Positions 30,269 through 40,408 of a DNA stretch of 64,000 nt are shown one piece after another. Below the pieces are notes generated by a model. The model did not search any database, had not been told where the DNA came from, and saw only the letters and a program-made list of their open reading frames with translations. Each line of letters opens with the position of its first letter. Within the stretch, counting starts at the first letter, position 1. The translations under genes were made by a program, and so were the position numbers. The stretch covers positions 1-64,000 of the forward strand of contig NZ_BCWQ01000020.1 in assembly GCF_001592285.1 (NCBI RefSeq), in the 5' to 3' direction. Source of the stretch: Hydrogenophaga pseudoflava NBRC 102511 (GTDB lineage Bacteria; Pseudomonadota; Gammaproteobacteria; Burkholderiales; Burkholderiaceae_C).

Positions 30269-31615
30269 CTACCGCCCGCCCTGCGCGCGCAGCCAGCGCA
30301 GCGCCGCCTGCGCCCGCGGCACCGAGCCGCCCAGCAGCGGCGCCAGGGCCTCGACCTCGCGCCCCGGCGCGGCCCGCGCAGCGCGCCACAGCGGCGCCAC
30401 CTCGACCCCGTCCACATGCCAGATGCCCAGCGGCTGCTCGGTCGTGACCAGCACCTCGGCCAGCCGGATGCGGTCGCGGTCGACCACCGGGCGCTGTTCG
30501 ATGTGCGGCGGTGCGTCGCCTTCTGCGCCGTGGGCCGGCAGTGCATCGGGCCAGGCGCGGCGCACGGCCCAGAAAGGTTCGCCGGCCCAGCGCGCCTCCT
30601 GCGCGTAGAAGTCGCGGCCGATGCGCGCGAAGCGCTGGAACAGGCCCTGCACCCGCTCGGTGTGGAAGCGCTGCGCGTGCGGCGCGTCGGCCGGGTGGTT
30701 CAGCAGGGTGTGCACCACCATCGGCGCCTGCAGCGCCGACGAGAGCGACTGGAAGATGCCGTTGCCCGAGAGCGGATCGGCCGCCATCGCGGCGTCGCCG
30801 ACGCGCAGCCAGCGGTCACCGCAGACCTCGGGCGCGAGCACGGCGCCGCTGGTGCGTGCCAGCGCGTGCACCTCGGTGGCCGCGGTATCCAGAAATGGCA
30901 AGGCCGCCTCGACCGTGGACAGCCGTTCGCGGATGAAGGCGCCGAGCTGCGCGCGCGGCGGCAAGGTGATGGCCGACGGATCGACCGTGAGCTGCAAGGC
31001 CACCGCGCCACCCGGCAGCCGTGCGCACCAGGCCCAGCCGCCCGGCAGGCTTTCCACCGCCGACCCCGCAGCGCCGCCCGGTGCCCCCTGCCCGCGCCAG
31101 AGCAGCGCCACGGTCTCGGGCCCGCGGGTCACGCCCTGCGGCGGGTGCGGCGCGAGGCGGCCACGCGCCTCGACCACGAAGCGCGCGCGCAGGGTCTGCG
31201 GCTGCGCATCGTCGGGGCGCTGGATCTGCAACGTGTGCCCACCGTCGCCAGACTCGCCGGGCACCCATCGCATCACCCGCGCGAGCAGACACTCGACGCC
31301 GTGGTCCTGCAGCTCCTGCCACAGCAGCCGGTCGAAGGCGGCGCGGTCGACCAGGCGTTCGTGGTTCAGCGCGGTGGTGGAACCGGCCCAGGTGGCGCGG
31401 CGCGGCGAAGGTTCGGCGATGGCGGCCAACGCCGCCTCGATGCCGACGCCGCGCAACCCGGCCACCACGCGGTCCGACACACCTTCGATGGCGTCGAAGG
31501 CGCGCGGCGTGCCGACCACGGTAACGGCATGGCCGAGCCGGCGCAGGCCCAGCGCCACGGCGGCGCCGGCCGGACCGGCGCCCAGCACCACGATGCCGCG
31601 GTCGATCCGCGTCAC
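30269..31615 (-). CDS. qhpG: FAD-dependent monooxygenase for CTQ biogenesis
   Basis: This 448-residue flavoprotein has the dinucleotide-binding GAGPAG (12-17) near the N-terminus and the second FAD motif RVGDAAMAADPLSGNGI, as in tryptophan halogenase/aromatic hydroxylase-type monooxygenases. QhpG is known to hydroxylate the target Trp of the crosslinked gamma subunit, a step in quinone formation. Its ATG overlaps the qhpE stop (31612-31615). It is the last gene of qhpF-E-G and is convergent with qhpR. Confidence 0.89.
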   Translation of the reverse strand: MTRIDRGIVVLGAGPAGAAVALGLRRLGHAVTVVGTPRAFDAIEGVSDRVVAGLRGVGIEAALAAIAEPSPRRATWAGSTTALNHERLVDRAAFDRLLWQELQDHGVECLLARVMRWVPGESGDGGHTLQIQRPDDAQPQTLRARFVVEARGRLAPHPPQGVTRGPETVALLWRGQGAPGGAAGSAVESLPGGWAWCARLPGGAVALQLTVDPSAITLPPRAQLGAFIRERLSTVEAALPFLDTAATEVHALARTSGAVLAPEVCGDRWLRVGDAAMAADPLSGNGIFQSLSSALQAPMVVHTLLNHPADAPHAQRFHTERVQGLFQRFARIGRDFYAQEARWAGEPFWAVRRAWPDALPAHGAEGDAPPHIEQRPVVDRDRIRLAEVLVTTEQPLGIWHVDGVEVAPLWRAARAAPGREVEALAPLLGGSVPRAQAALRWLRAQGGR

Positions 31616-32274
31616 CGCGTTCTCCTCTCAGGGCCGTGGAAGGCCGCGCTGTCGACCAGCGCCTGCCAGACGGCCGCCCGGTCCCGCGCCACCCCGCCCG
31701 CCAGCAGCGCAGCCACGCGCCCGCTCAGGTGCGCGCAACCCAGGCTGGCGCCGGCGTGCGCGCGGTCGCCATCGGGTGGCAGCACGCAGGCGCCGAAGTC
31801 GGCGTGGGGCAACAACAGCGCCGAGTGCTGACCGGGTGCGCAGCGCGCGTCGCCCATGGCGCGGATCGCACCCGGGTAGGCGCCGGGGAACACCGGTTCG
31901 CCGCGCGCGGGCGTGGACGCGACCAGCAGACAGCCGCTCGCCACGGCGCACTCGCAGGCGGCGCGCAAGGCCGGGTAGTCCTGCCGCACGCCCAGGCTGA
32001 GGTTGATCACGGTGGCGCCCTCTTTCACCAGCCAGTCCACCGCGCGCGCGACCGTGGCCATGTCGGTGCGCAGCGCCTCGCCGAACACCTGGGCCACCAC
32101 GAAGCGGGCGTCGGGCGCCAGGGCGGTCATGGCCTGCAGGGTACGCGCGCCGTGGCCCAGGCGGTCCATCGCGTCGCCGCCACCGGCCACGAAACTCTGC
32201 GCCGCGAGCACCCGGTCCTGCAGCGCCAGCGGCCAGCCGCTGTCGACCACGCCCACCCGCACCGGTTCAGCCAT
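31612..32274 (-). CDS. qhpE: Subtilisin-like leader peptidase of the gamma subunit
   Basis: This 220-residue compact S8-family protease has catalytic D11 (GVVDSGW), H41 (RLGHGARTL) and S177 (AGASLGCAHLSG). It lacks a signal peptide and prodomain, so it acts in the cytoplasm. QhpE is known to cut the 28-residue leader from crosslinked QhpC. The usual oxyanion-hole Asn (AAGN-type motif) is not obvious: the corresponding stretch reads ASTPARGE. It overlaps qhpF by 8 nt and qhpG by 4 nt, implying one transcript. Confidence 0.88.
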   Translation of the reverse strand: MAEPVRVGVVDSGWPLALQDRVLAAQSFVAGGGDAMDRLGHGARTLQAMTALAPDARFVVAQVFGEALRTDMATVARAVDWLVKEGATVINLSLGVRQDYPALRAACECAVASGCLLVASTPARGEPVFPGAYPGAIRAMGDARCAPGQHSALLLPHADFGACVLPPDGDRAHAGASLGCAHLSGRVAALLAGGVARDRAAVWQALVDSAAFHGPERRTR

Positions 32275-33997
32275 GCGAGGCCTCCGGCCGCATAACGTCG
32301 AGCCGACCGCCGCTCAGGTGCAGCCGCATCGAGCAGCCGGCCCAGGCGCTGGGCCGGTGGCTGACGATGAGGCGCGTGCGGCCCGCGAAGCAGGTGTCGA
32401 TCTGGGCCAGGATCTGCGCCTCCATCGCCTCGTCCACCGCCGAGGTGGCCTCGTCCAGCACCAGCACGGCCGGGTCCTGCAGCAGCGCGCGCGCAATGGC
32501 GATGCGCTGGCGCTGGCCGCCCGACAACGTCTGACCGCGCTCACCCACGGTGGTGTGCAGCCCCTCGGGCAGCGAAGCGATCCACCCGCCCAGGCCGGCG
32601 CGCTGCGCGGCCTGCGCCACCGCCGCGTCGTCGGCGCCCGGGCAGGCGTAGCGCAGGTTCTCCAGCAGCGGCGCACGGAACAGCACGATGTCCTGGCTCA
32701 CCACTGCGACGGCGCGGCGCAGCTCGGCCAGGGCGAGCTGGCGCAGGTCCACGCCGTCGAGCGTCACCGCGCCGGCCTGCGGGTCGTGGTGGCGCAGCAG
32801 CAGGTCGATCAGCGTGCTCTTGCCGGCACCGGACGCCCCGGTCAGTGCCACGCAGGCGCCGGCCGGGATGAGCGCGCTCGCCCCGGCCAGCACCGGCTCG
32901 CCGCCGCCCGCGTGCGCAAACACCACCGCCTCCAGCCGCAATTCGCCCCGCAGTGGCGCTGGCAGCGGCACCGGCTCAAGCGGGTCGCTCACGGCCACCG
33001 GCTCGTCGCGCAGTTCGGCCACGCGCTCCAGGCTCACGCGCACCCTCTGCAGCCCCACGTACCAGCCCAGCAGGCTGTTGACCGGGCCGCTGGCCATGCC
33101 GAGGTAGGTGGAGAACGCGACCAGCGAGCCCAGCGCCCACTGGCCGTCGATGACCCAGGCGCCGCCGATGAGAAAGGCCAGCGCGCGGGTCCAGGCAGTG
33201 AGCTGGCCGGGCACGGCGTGGGTGGCGAACTCGATGATCTGCAGCCGCAGCAGCGACGAGAGGTAGCCCGCGTGCAGCCCGTCCAGCCGCTGCGCCTCGC
33301 GCGCCTCCTGCCGGCTGGCCTGCACGAACTTGAGCGCGGGCAGCACCTCGACGAAGAAGCTGGACACATCGCCCGAGCGCTCGCGCAGCGCGCGTGTGCC
33401 GTCCGCCACGCGCGGGCGCATGCGCCGCAGCCACCACCACTCCAGCGGCAGCAGCAGCGCCACCAGCAGCGTCAGCTCCCACGACAGCCAGAGCATCCAG
33501 CCCAGCGCGCCCAGCAGGCCCAGCAGGTTGGACAGCACGGCGAACAGACTGTCGACCGCGAAGCGCTGGATCTCGGCCATGTCGCCGTCCAGCCGCGACA
33601 TCACGTCGCCGGTGCGGCGCCGCGCCCAGAACGCCGGCGAGAGCCGCTGCAGGTGCGCGAACAGGTCGTGCCGCAGGTCGAACAGCACCGCGGCCGACAG
33701 CTTCGTGTGCAGGTAGCGGTTGAGACCGGCCAGCAGCGTGGCCGCCAGCCCGGCCAGCAGCATGAAGAGCGCGGTGGTCCAGAGCACCTCGTGGCTGCGT
33801 GCGATCAACCCGTCGTCGATCAGCCGCTTGACCAGCAGCGGCTGCAGCAGCACCAGGGCCGTGGCGATGACCGAGAGCGCCATCACGCCCGCCATGGCGC
33901 GTGCGCGCGGCCGCACGAAACCGGACAGCCACGCCCAGTGCCGGCGCTCGCCCTCCGGGCGCCGCCGAGCCAGCAAGGGAACGAGCAGGCCGAACAT
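32267..33997 (-). CDS. qhpF: ABC exporter for the QHNDH gamma subunit
   Basis: This 576-residue half transporter has about six N-terminal membrane helices (about 25-300) and a C-terminal ATPase with Walker A GASGAGKS, signature LSGGQRQRIAIARALL and Walker B VLVLDEATSAVD. It resembles lipid/peptide exporters and in QHNDH loci moves the leaderless or processed gamma subunit to the periplasm. The start ATG 33997 gives a normal exporter N-terminus; longer in-frame starts reach into the region shared with the divergent acyl-CoA ligase. It is first gene of qhpF-E-G. Confidence 0.87.
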   Translation of the reverse strand: MFGLLVPLLARRRPEGERRHWAWLSGFVRPRARAMAGVMALSVIATALVLLQPLLVKRLIDDGLIARSHEVLWTTALFMLLAGLAATLLAGLNRYLHTKLSAAVLFDLRHDLFAHLQRLSPAFWARRRTGDVMSRLDGDMAEIQRFAVDSLFAVLSNLLGLLGALGWMLWLSWELTLLVALLLPLEWWWLRRMRPRVADGTRALRERSGDVSSFFVEVLPALKFVQASRQEAREAQRLDGLHAGYLSSLLRLQIIEFATHAVPGQLTAWTRALAFLIGGAWVIDGQWALGSLVAFSTYLGMASGPVNSLLGWYVGLQRVRVSLERVAELRDEPVAVSDPLEPVPLPAPLRGELRLEAVVFAHAGGGEPVLAGASALIPAGACVALTGASGAGKSTLIDLLLRHHDPQAGAVTLDGVDLRQLALAELRRAVAVVSQDIVLFRAPLLENLRYACPGADDAAVAQAAQRAGLGGWIASLPEGLHTTVGERGQTLSGGQRQRIAIARALLQDPAVLVLDEATSAVDEAMEAQILAQIDTCFAGRTRLIVSHRPSAWAGCSMRLHLSGGRLDVMRPEASHG

Positions 33998-34065
33998 GCG
34001 GGCATGGTGGCACAGCGCCGCGACGCGCCCAAGGACCCTGTGGCGGGCAGGCCGCAGGCCGCTAC

Positions 34066-34087
34066 GATTGCCAAAAGTGGCTACCGG
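34066..34087 (+). promoter_or_regulatory. Second copy of the qhp upstream motif
   Basis: This segment matches the minus-strand sequence upstream of qhpA (29160-29139) at 18 of 22 positions, including 13 identical in a row (TTGCCAAAAGTGG). It points toward the acyl-CoA ligase and lies 94 bp from its ATG, with qhpF on the other side. It is likely bound by the same regulator as the qhpA site. Confidence 0.55.
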
Positions 34088-34181
34088 AAAGCGCGGCTTG
34101 TCGGCCAAGGTCAAGCAACAGGCGACGCGCCCGGACGACAAGGCCGCCCTGCCTGCCTTCCATCACAACAAAGGAGACCCC

Positions 34182-35873
34182 ATGAGCGCTGTCCGCGACT
34201 TTCTGGCCGCACGCGACTTCCTGCTGCAGCACCGCAGCGACTACGCCACCGCGTACCGCGATTTCCGCTGGCCACGCATGGAGCACTTCAACTGGGCGCT
34301 GGACTATTTCGACGCCATGGCCGAGGGCAATCACCAGCCCGCGCTCTGGATCGTGGAGGAAGACGGCCGCGAGTCGAAGCTGTCCTTCGCCGAGCTCTCG
34401 GCCCGCTCCAGCCGCGTGGCCAACTGGCTGCGCGAACAGGGCGTGCGGCGCGGCGACCGCATCCTGCTCATGCTGGGCAACGAGGTGCCGCTGTGGGAGA
34501 CCATGCTGGCCGCGTTCAAGCTGGGCGCGGTGGTGATCCCGGCGACCACGCTGCTCACCCCGGACGACCTGCTGGACCGGCTGGAGCGCGGACAGGTCCG
34601 CCACGTCGTGGTCGGCGCGGCCCACACCGCCAAGTTCGACCCGCTGCCGGGCGACTTCGGCCGCATCGCGGTGGGGGGCGCCCCTGCGGGCTGGAAGGCC
34701 TTCGAGGACGCGGCGGCGGCGTCCGAGCGCTTCACCCCGGACGGCGCGACGCACGTCGACGACCCGCTGTTGCTGTACTTCACCTCGGGCACCACCTCCA
34801 AGCCCAAGCTGGTGCTGCACACCCACCAGTCCTACCCGGTCGGTCATCTGTCCACGATGTACTGGATCGGCCTGCAGCCCAACGACCGCCACATGAACAT
34901 CTCGTCGCCGGGCTGGGCCAAGCATGCCTGGAGCTGCTTCTTCGCGCCCTGGAACGCGGGCGCCTGCGTGTTCCTCTACAACTACAGCCGCTTCAATGCG
35001 GCCGCCCTGCTCGATGTGCTGGTGAAGTACGAGGTGACCACCCTGTGCGCGCCGCCGACGGTGTGGCGCATGCTGATCCAGCAGGACCTGGCCGCGGTCA
35101 AGACCCGGCTGCGCGAACTGATCGGTGCTGGCGAGCCGCTGAACCCGGAGGTGATCGACCAGGTGCAGAAGGCTTGGGGCATCACCATCCGCGACGGGTT
35201 CGGCCAGACCGAGACCACCGCGCAGATCGGCAACCCGCCCGGCCAGCCGGTCAAGCCCGGCTCCATGGGGCGCCCGCTGCCGGGCTACACCGTGGCGCTG
35301 CTCGACGTCGACGACCGGCCCGCGCGCGAAGGCGAGGTGGCGCTGGTGCTGGGGGAGCAGCGACCCCTGGGCCTGATGGTCGGCTACGCCGGCGACGCCG
35401 GCAAGACCGCCGAGGCCACCCGCGCCGGCCACTACCGCACCGGCGATGTCGCCAGCGTCGACGACGAGGGCTACATCACCTACGTCGGTCGCGCGGACGA
35501 CGTGTTCAAGTCCTCCGACTACCGCATCAGCCCCTTCGAGCTGGAGAGCGTGCTGATCGAACACCCGGCGGTGGCGGAAGCGGCGGTGGTGCCCAGCCCC
35601 GACCCGGTGCGCCTGTCGGTGCCCAAGGCGGTGGTGGTCCTGGTGGCCGGCCAGCAGCCCAGCCCCGAGCTGGCGCGCGACATCTTCGCCTTCACCCGCG
35701 AGCGGCTGGCGCCGTACAAGCGCATCCGCCGCCTGTCCTTCGCCGACCTGCCCAAGACCATCTCGGGCAAGATCCGCCGCGTCGAGCTGCGCCGCGCCGA
35801 ACAGGCGCGCGGCGTGGACGAGCGCCTGCCGGACGAGTTCTTCGATCGCGACTTCCCCGAGCTCAAGGACTGA
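34182..35873 (+). CDS. Acyl-CoA ligase (AMP-forming)
   Basis: This is a 563-residue ANL-superfamily enzyme. The AMP/phosphate loop is YFTSGTTSKPK (199-209). GQTETTAQIG, YRTGDVA and the C-terminal catalytic Lys region KTISGKIRR are present. It most resembles medium-chain acyl-CoA synthetases or acetyl-CoA synthetase-like proteins. AAAGGAGA precedes the ATG. Placed beside the qhp genes and behind a shared motif, it could activate the carboxylate derived from amine oxidation (for example butyrate from butylamine); the substrate is inferred, not shown. Confidence 0.88.
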   Translation: MSAVRDFLAARDFLLQHRSDYATAYRDFRWPRMEHFNWALDYFDAMAEGNHQPALWIVEEDGRESKLSFAELSARSSRVANWLREQGVRRGDRILLMLGNEVPLWETMLAAFKLGAVVIPATTLLTPDDLLDRLERGQVRHVVVGAAHTAKFDPLPGDFGRIAVGGAPAGWKAFEDAAAASERFTPDGATHVDDPLLLYFTSGTTSKPKLVLHTHQSYPVGHLSTMYWIGLQPNDRHMNISSPGWAKHAWSCFFAPWNAGACVFLYNYSRFNAAALLDVLVKYEVTTLCAPPTVWRMLIQQDLAAVKTRLRELIGAGEPLNPEVIDQVQKAWGITIRDGFGQTETTAQIGNPPGQPVKPGSMGRPLPGYTVALLDVDDRPAREGEVALVLGEQRPLGLMVGYAGDAGKTAEATRAGHYRTGDVASVDDEGYITYVGRADDVFKSSDYRISPFELESVLIEHPAVAEAAVVPSPDPVRLSVPKAVVVLVAGQQPSPELARDIFAFTRERLAPYKRIRRLSFADLPKTISGKIRRVELRRAEQARGVDERLPDEFFDRDFPELKD

Positions 35874-35886
35874 CCTCCAAAAAGAA

Positions 35887-35917
35887 GCCCCCGGGTTCCT
35901 GGGCGGACACCGGGGGC
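35887..35917. terminator. Hairpin between convergent ligase and katG genes
   Basis: GCCCCCGG (35887-35894) pairs with CCGGGGGC (35910-35917) in an 8-bp perfect GC stem with a 15-nt loop. Read on the minus strand it is soon followed by TTCTTTTTGG, so it is a better terminator for katG than for the ligase. Confidence 0.5.
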
Positions 35918-35946
35918 CCGGGCAGCACGCGCGCCCGTTCAGGGTC

Positions 35947-38199
<2,253 letters not shown>

Positions 38200-38277
38200 T
38201 CAGTGCGCAGCAGCCAGGGCCGCCAGCGCCTCGATCCAGTCGCTGTGAACGGTGAGAGACGATGAGGACGGCTTCAT
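38200..38277 (-). CDS. Candidate 25-residue ORF upstream of katG
   Basis: An ATG at 38277 preceded by GGAG at 6-nt spacing opens a 25-codon frame that ends 36 bp before the katG start codon. The product begins MKPSSSSLTVHSDW and ends in an Ala/Leu-rich helix. It resembles nothing I know. Position and ribosome-binding site suggest a leader peptide or small protein on the katG mRNA; chance cannot be excluded for such a short frame. Confidence 0.35.
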   Translation of the reverse strand: MKPSSSSLTVHSDWIEALAALAAAH

Positions 38278-38309
38278 GACAGGCTCCGGTCTGGTTGATG
38301 AGCCCAGAC

Positions 38310-38337
38310 TTTAGAAGTTCACTATCAAAAAGTCGAA
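38310..38337 (-). promoter_or_regulatory. Possible katG promoter
   Basis: On the minus strand TTCGAC (38337-38332) and TCTAAA (38315-38310) are separated by 16 bp, in a locally AT-rich stretch with GTTC/GAAC dyad elements. katG is usually OxyR-activated, but no full four-part OxyR site was recognised. Confidence 0.3.
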
Positions 38338-38483
38338 CTAATTGCTTTCATCAATTTCATAGCCATTGCCAATGCGGCGGCGCAACACGCCCCACTGGCA
38401 AACCCTGCAAGGGGGATGGAGGCTGGGCGCCGGGTCGTGCTTCAATGCGCGCCTGAGTGAATTCAACCTGGGGAGGAAAGAAC

Positions 38484-39044
38484 ATGAAGACGATTCAGAC
38501 CGTGTTTGGTCGCCTGTGGCGGCGTTGGCTGGCGCTGAGCCTACTGGTGGTGCTGGCGGGCTGTGCGACGGGGCCGAAGATGGTGTCAACGGTGGTGCCG
38601 CATGCGTTCAGCTTTGACGGACAGAAAGATGGATGGGCCGAGTCGGTCGATCTGCTGGCTTACGCCTATGGCGACCAATACCACATGGTTCGCGAAGACC
38701 TGGCAAAACCCAGCTCATCCTTGTACGCGGGCAAGCCGGGGCTGCCACCAACCACAGGTGTCAACGGTCCCATGCCGGTCGGTGAATTTCTTCGCGTCAA
38801 ATGGCGCCTCAAGGCCACAGGCGAGGTTTTCGAAGAGCAGCTCGATTTGCGGGACCGGCTGCCCAAGGACATGACCGACCACGAACTCACTTTTGTGATC
38901 GATGGGCGTCGACTCTATGTGTATGTGATGACGCCCGTGGCACAAAAGCCTTGGGGCAAGACCGCCACCCATCGCACCTGGCACTCCAAATACAACGTGA
39001 CTTACGAGATCTTCCCGACCATCGAAAAAGCGGGAGGGAAATAG
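38484..39044 (+). CDS. Lipoprotein, probable immunity protein of the adjacent lipase effector
   Basis: This 186-residue protein has a lipoprotein signal: a hydrophobic stretch (14-25) ending LAGC with lipidated C27, followed by Ala-Thr, so probably outer-membrane anchored and facing the periplasm. The mature part is beta-rich (VKWRLKATG, LTFVIDGRRLYVYVM). It has a strong ribosome-binding site (GGGGAGG) and ends 2 nt before the DUF2235 gene. Lipoproteins in this place commonly neutralise periplasmic lipase effectors (known for Tle/Tli pairs and X-T4SS effectors), hence the call. Base composition is less GC-rich than the surroundings. Confidence 0.72.
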   Translation: MKTIQTVFGRLWRRWLALSLLVVLAGCATGPKMVSTVVPHAFSFDGQKDGWAESVDLLAYAYGDQYHMVREDLAKPSSSLYAGKPGLPPTTGVNGPMPVGEFLRVKWRLKATGEVFEEQLDLRDRLPKDMTDHELTFVIDGRRLYVYVMTPVAQKPWGKTATHRTWHSKYNVTYEIFPTIEKAGGK

Positions 39045-39046
39045 CC

Positions 39047-40384
39047 ATGGGCACGTCACTTGTGCGCCCCCTGACCGATGAAGAGATGGCAGGCTTGCCA
39101 GCCGCCCGCGCAGCCATGGAAGAAGCGGGCAAAGGCGGAACCACCAGCCGCTTCAACTTCTTCGCGACCTTTGACGGTACGAACAACAACAAAGACAAAC
39201 TGAAACTGTCTGGGGACCCTCACCCTACCAACGTTGGGAATCTGTTCAAACAGGCAGAAAGCGCAGCGTCGGACACGCTTCAAACAAGGTACTACCCCGG
39301 CGTCGGCACCGGCGGCGACCAGGGCAACATCGTCAACGCCGGCCCGAACCCCACGCCCGCCGTCGATGCCGCCGCCGAAAAGGCTTACCGTGACTTCGTG
39401 AAGTCGTCCAACGAGTACCTCTCCACCCACCCCGGCGCCACCCCAGCCGACCTCGGCGCCTCCGTCACCGGCTTCAGCCGAGGCTGCGCCGCCGCCGTGC
39501 GCTTCGCCCAGTTGGTCAACGACCGGGGCCTGGTCGCGCCCGACGGCACCGTGGTGGCCCCGCCCGGCAGCGTTCCCATCACCGGTATGGCGCTGATGGA
39601 CCCGGTGGCCACCGGCGTCCAGGGCGAAACGGGCATCCCGGCCAACGTCAAGGGCCAGGTGCTGGTGGTGCAGGCCGAGCACGAAAGCCGCAGCTGGTTC
39701 CGGCCCGTGGACTACAGCGACGACCCACGTGTGACCACGGTGAAACACCCGGGCAACCACGTCGGCGTGGGCGGCGGCTACGACCGCGACGGCACGGCGG
39801 CCAACGTGCACGAGGGCGTGACGGCCTATTTCCAGCGCCGCGGCGTGCCGCTGGCCGACGTGCCGGCCGAGCAGCGCCACAACCCGAACGAGCCGGCCAT
39901 GATCCGCACGGAGAACTACCAGACCGCGCGCAACGGCGACGTGCTGACCGATGAGGACGGCAGGAAGCAGCTGCGCTGGATGGTCGACGACGAAACCAAA
40001 CCCCGCATCACGGTCAAACCCCGCATGTCCGAGCAGACCAAGGCGCAGCTGCGCCAGTCCTACACCGAGCTGGCGCCCGGACTGAAGGCGCGGGGACTGG
40101 ACGGCGAACAGTGTCTGCAGGTCAGCGCGGCCTGTGTGGCCAAGGCGGCCGAGCACCCGGACTGGGGCGACCCGAAGCGCTATCTGCTCAGCAAGAACGG
40201 GGAACAGGTGGCGGTGCAGCACCAGAACGGGCGTTTCAACGAGGTCCGTGTGGACGAGGCGCTCCAGAGCAGCACCACCGCGCACCTGGACCGGGTACAG
40301 GATCTGCAGCAGGCGCAGGCCACACCGGCCGCGCAACCCGAGCGCGCCGCGCCCGTGCAGACCGAGCCGGCGCTGGCGCGCTGA
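39047..40384 (+). CDS. DUF2235/Tle1-like lipase, putative antibacterial effector
   Basis: This 445-residue protein has the alpha/beta-hydrolase motifs of Tle1-type phospholipases. These are FDGTNNN (42-48), nucleophile S144 in GFSRGCA, D185 in LMDPVATG and H238 in GNHVGVGGGY. Residues about 327-445 form a separate tail: a helical part, LSKNGEQVAVQ, RVDEALQSS and a Gln/Ala/Pro-rich end. This resembles the XVIPCD secretion domain of X-T4SS effectors by eye. There is no signal peptide. Its ATG follows the lipoprotein stop by 2 nt. An orphan type VI effector is the alternative; no VgrG, PAAR or secretion-system gene is in the window. The first 250 bases are less GC-rich than the rest. Confidence 0.75.
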   Translation: MGTSLVRPLTDEEMAGLPAARAAMEEAGKGGTTSRFNFFATFDGTNNNKDKLKLSGDPHPTNVGNLFKQAESAASDTLQTRYYPGVGTGGDQGNIVNAGPNPTPAVDAAAEKAYRDFVKSSNEYLSTHPGATPADLGASVTGFSRGCAAAVRFAQLVNDRGLVAPDGTVVAPPGSVPITGMALMDPVATGVQGETGIPANVKGQVLVVQAEHESRSWFRPVDYSDDPRVTTVKHPGNHVGVGGGYDRDGTAANVHEGVTAYFQRRGVPLADVPAEQRHNPNEPAMIRTENYQTARNGDVLTDEDGRKQLRWMVDDETKPRITVKPRMSEQTKAQLRQSYTELAPGLKARGLDGEQCLQVSAACVAKAAEHPDWGDPKRYLLSKNGEQVAVQHQNGRFNEVRVDEALQSSTTAHLDRVQDLQQAQATPAAQPERAAPVQTEPALAR

Positions 40385-40408
40385 GCCTCTGGCCGCTGAG
40401 CCCCCGGC

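Noticed and set aside
38310..38337. OxyR binding site at katG
   Set aside because: Only one ATAG-N7-CTAA half fits; the four-part consensus is not met, so it was not called as an OxyR site.
38484..40384. Type VI secretion cluster
   Set aside because: The lipase is Tle1-like, but no VgrG, PAAR, Hcp or Tss gene is present in the window.
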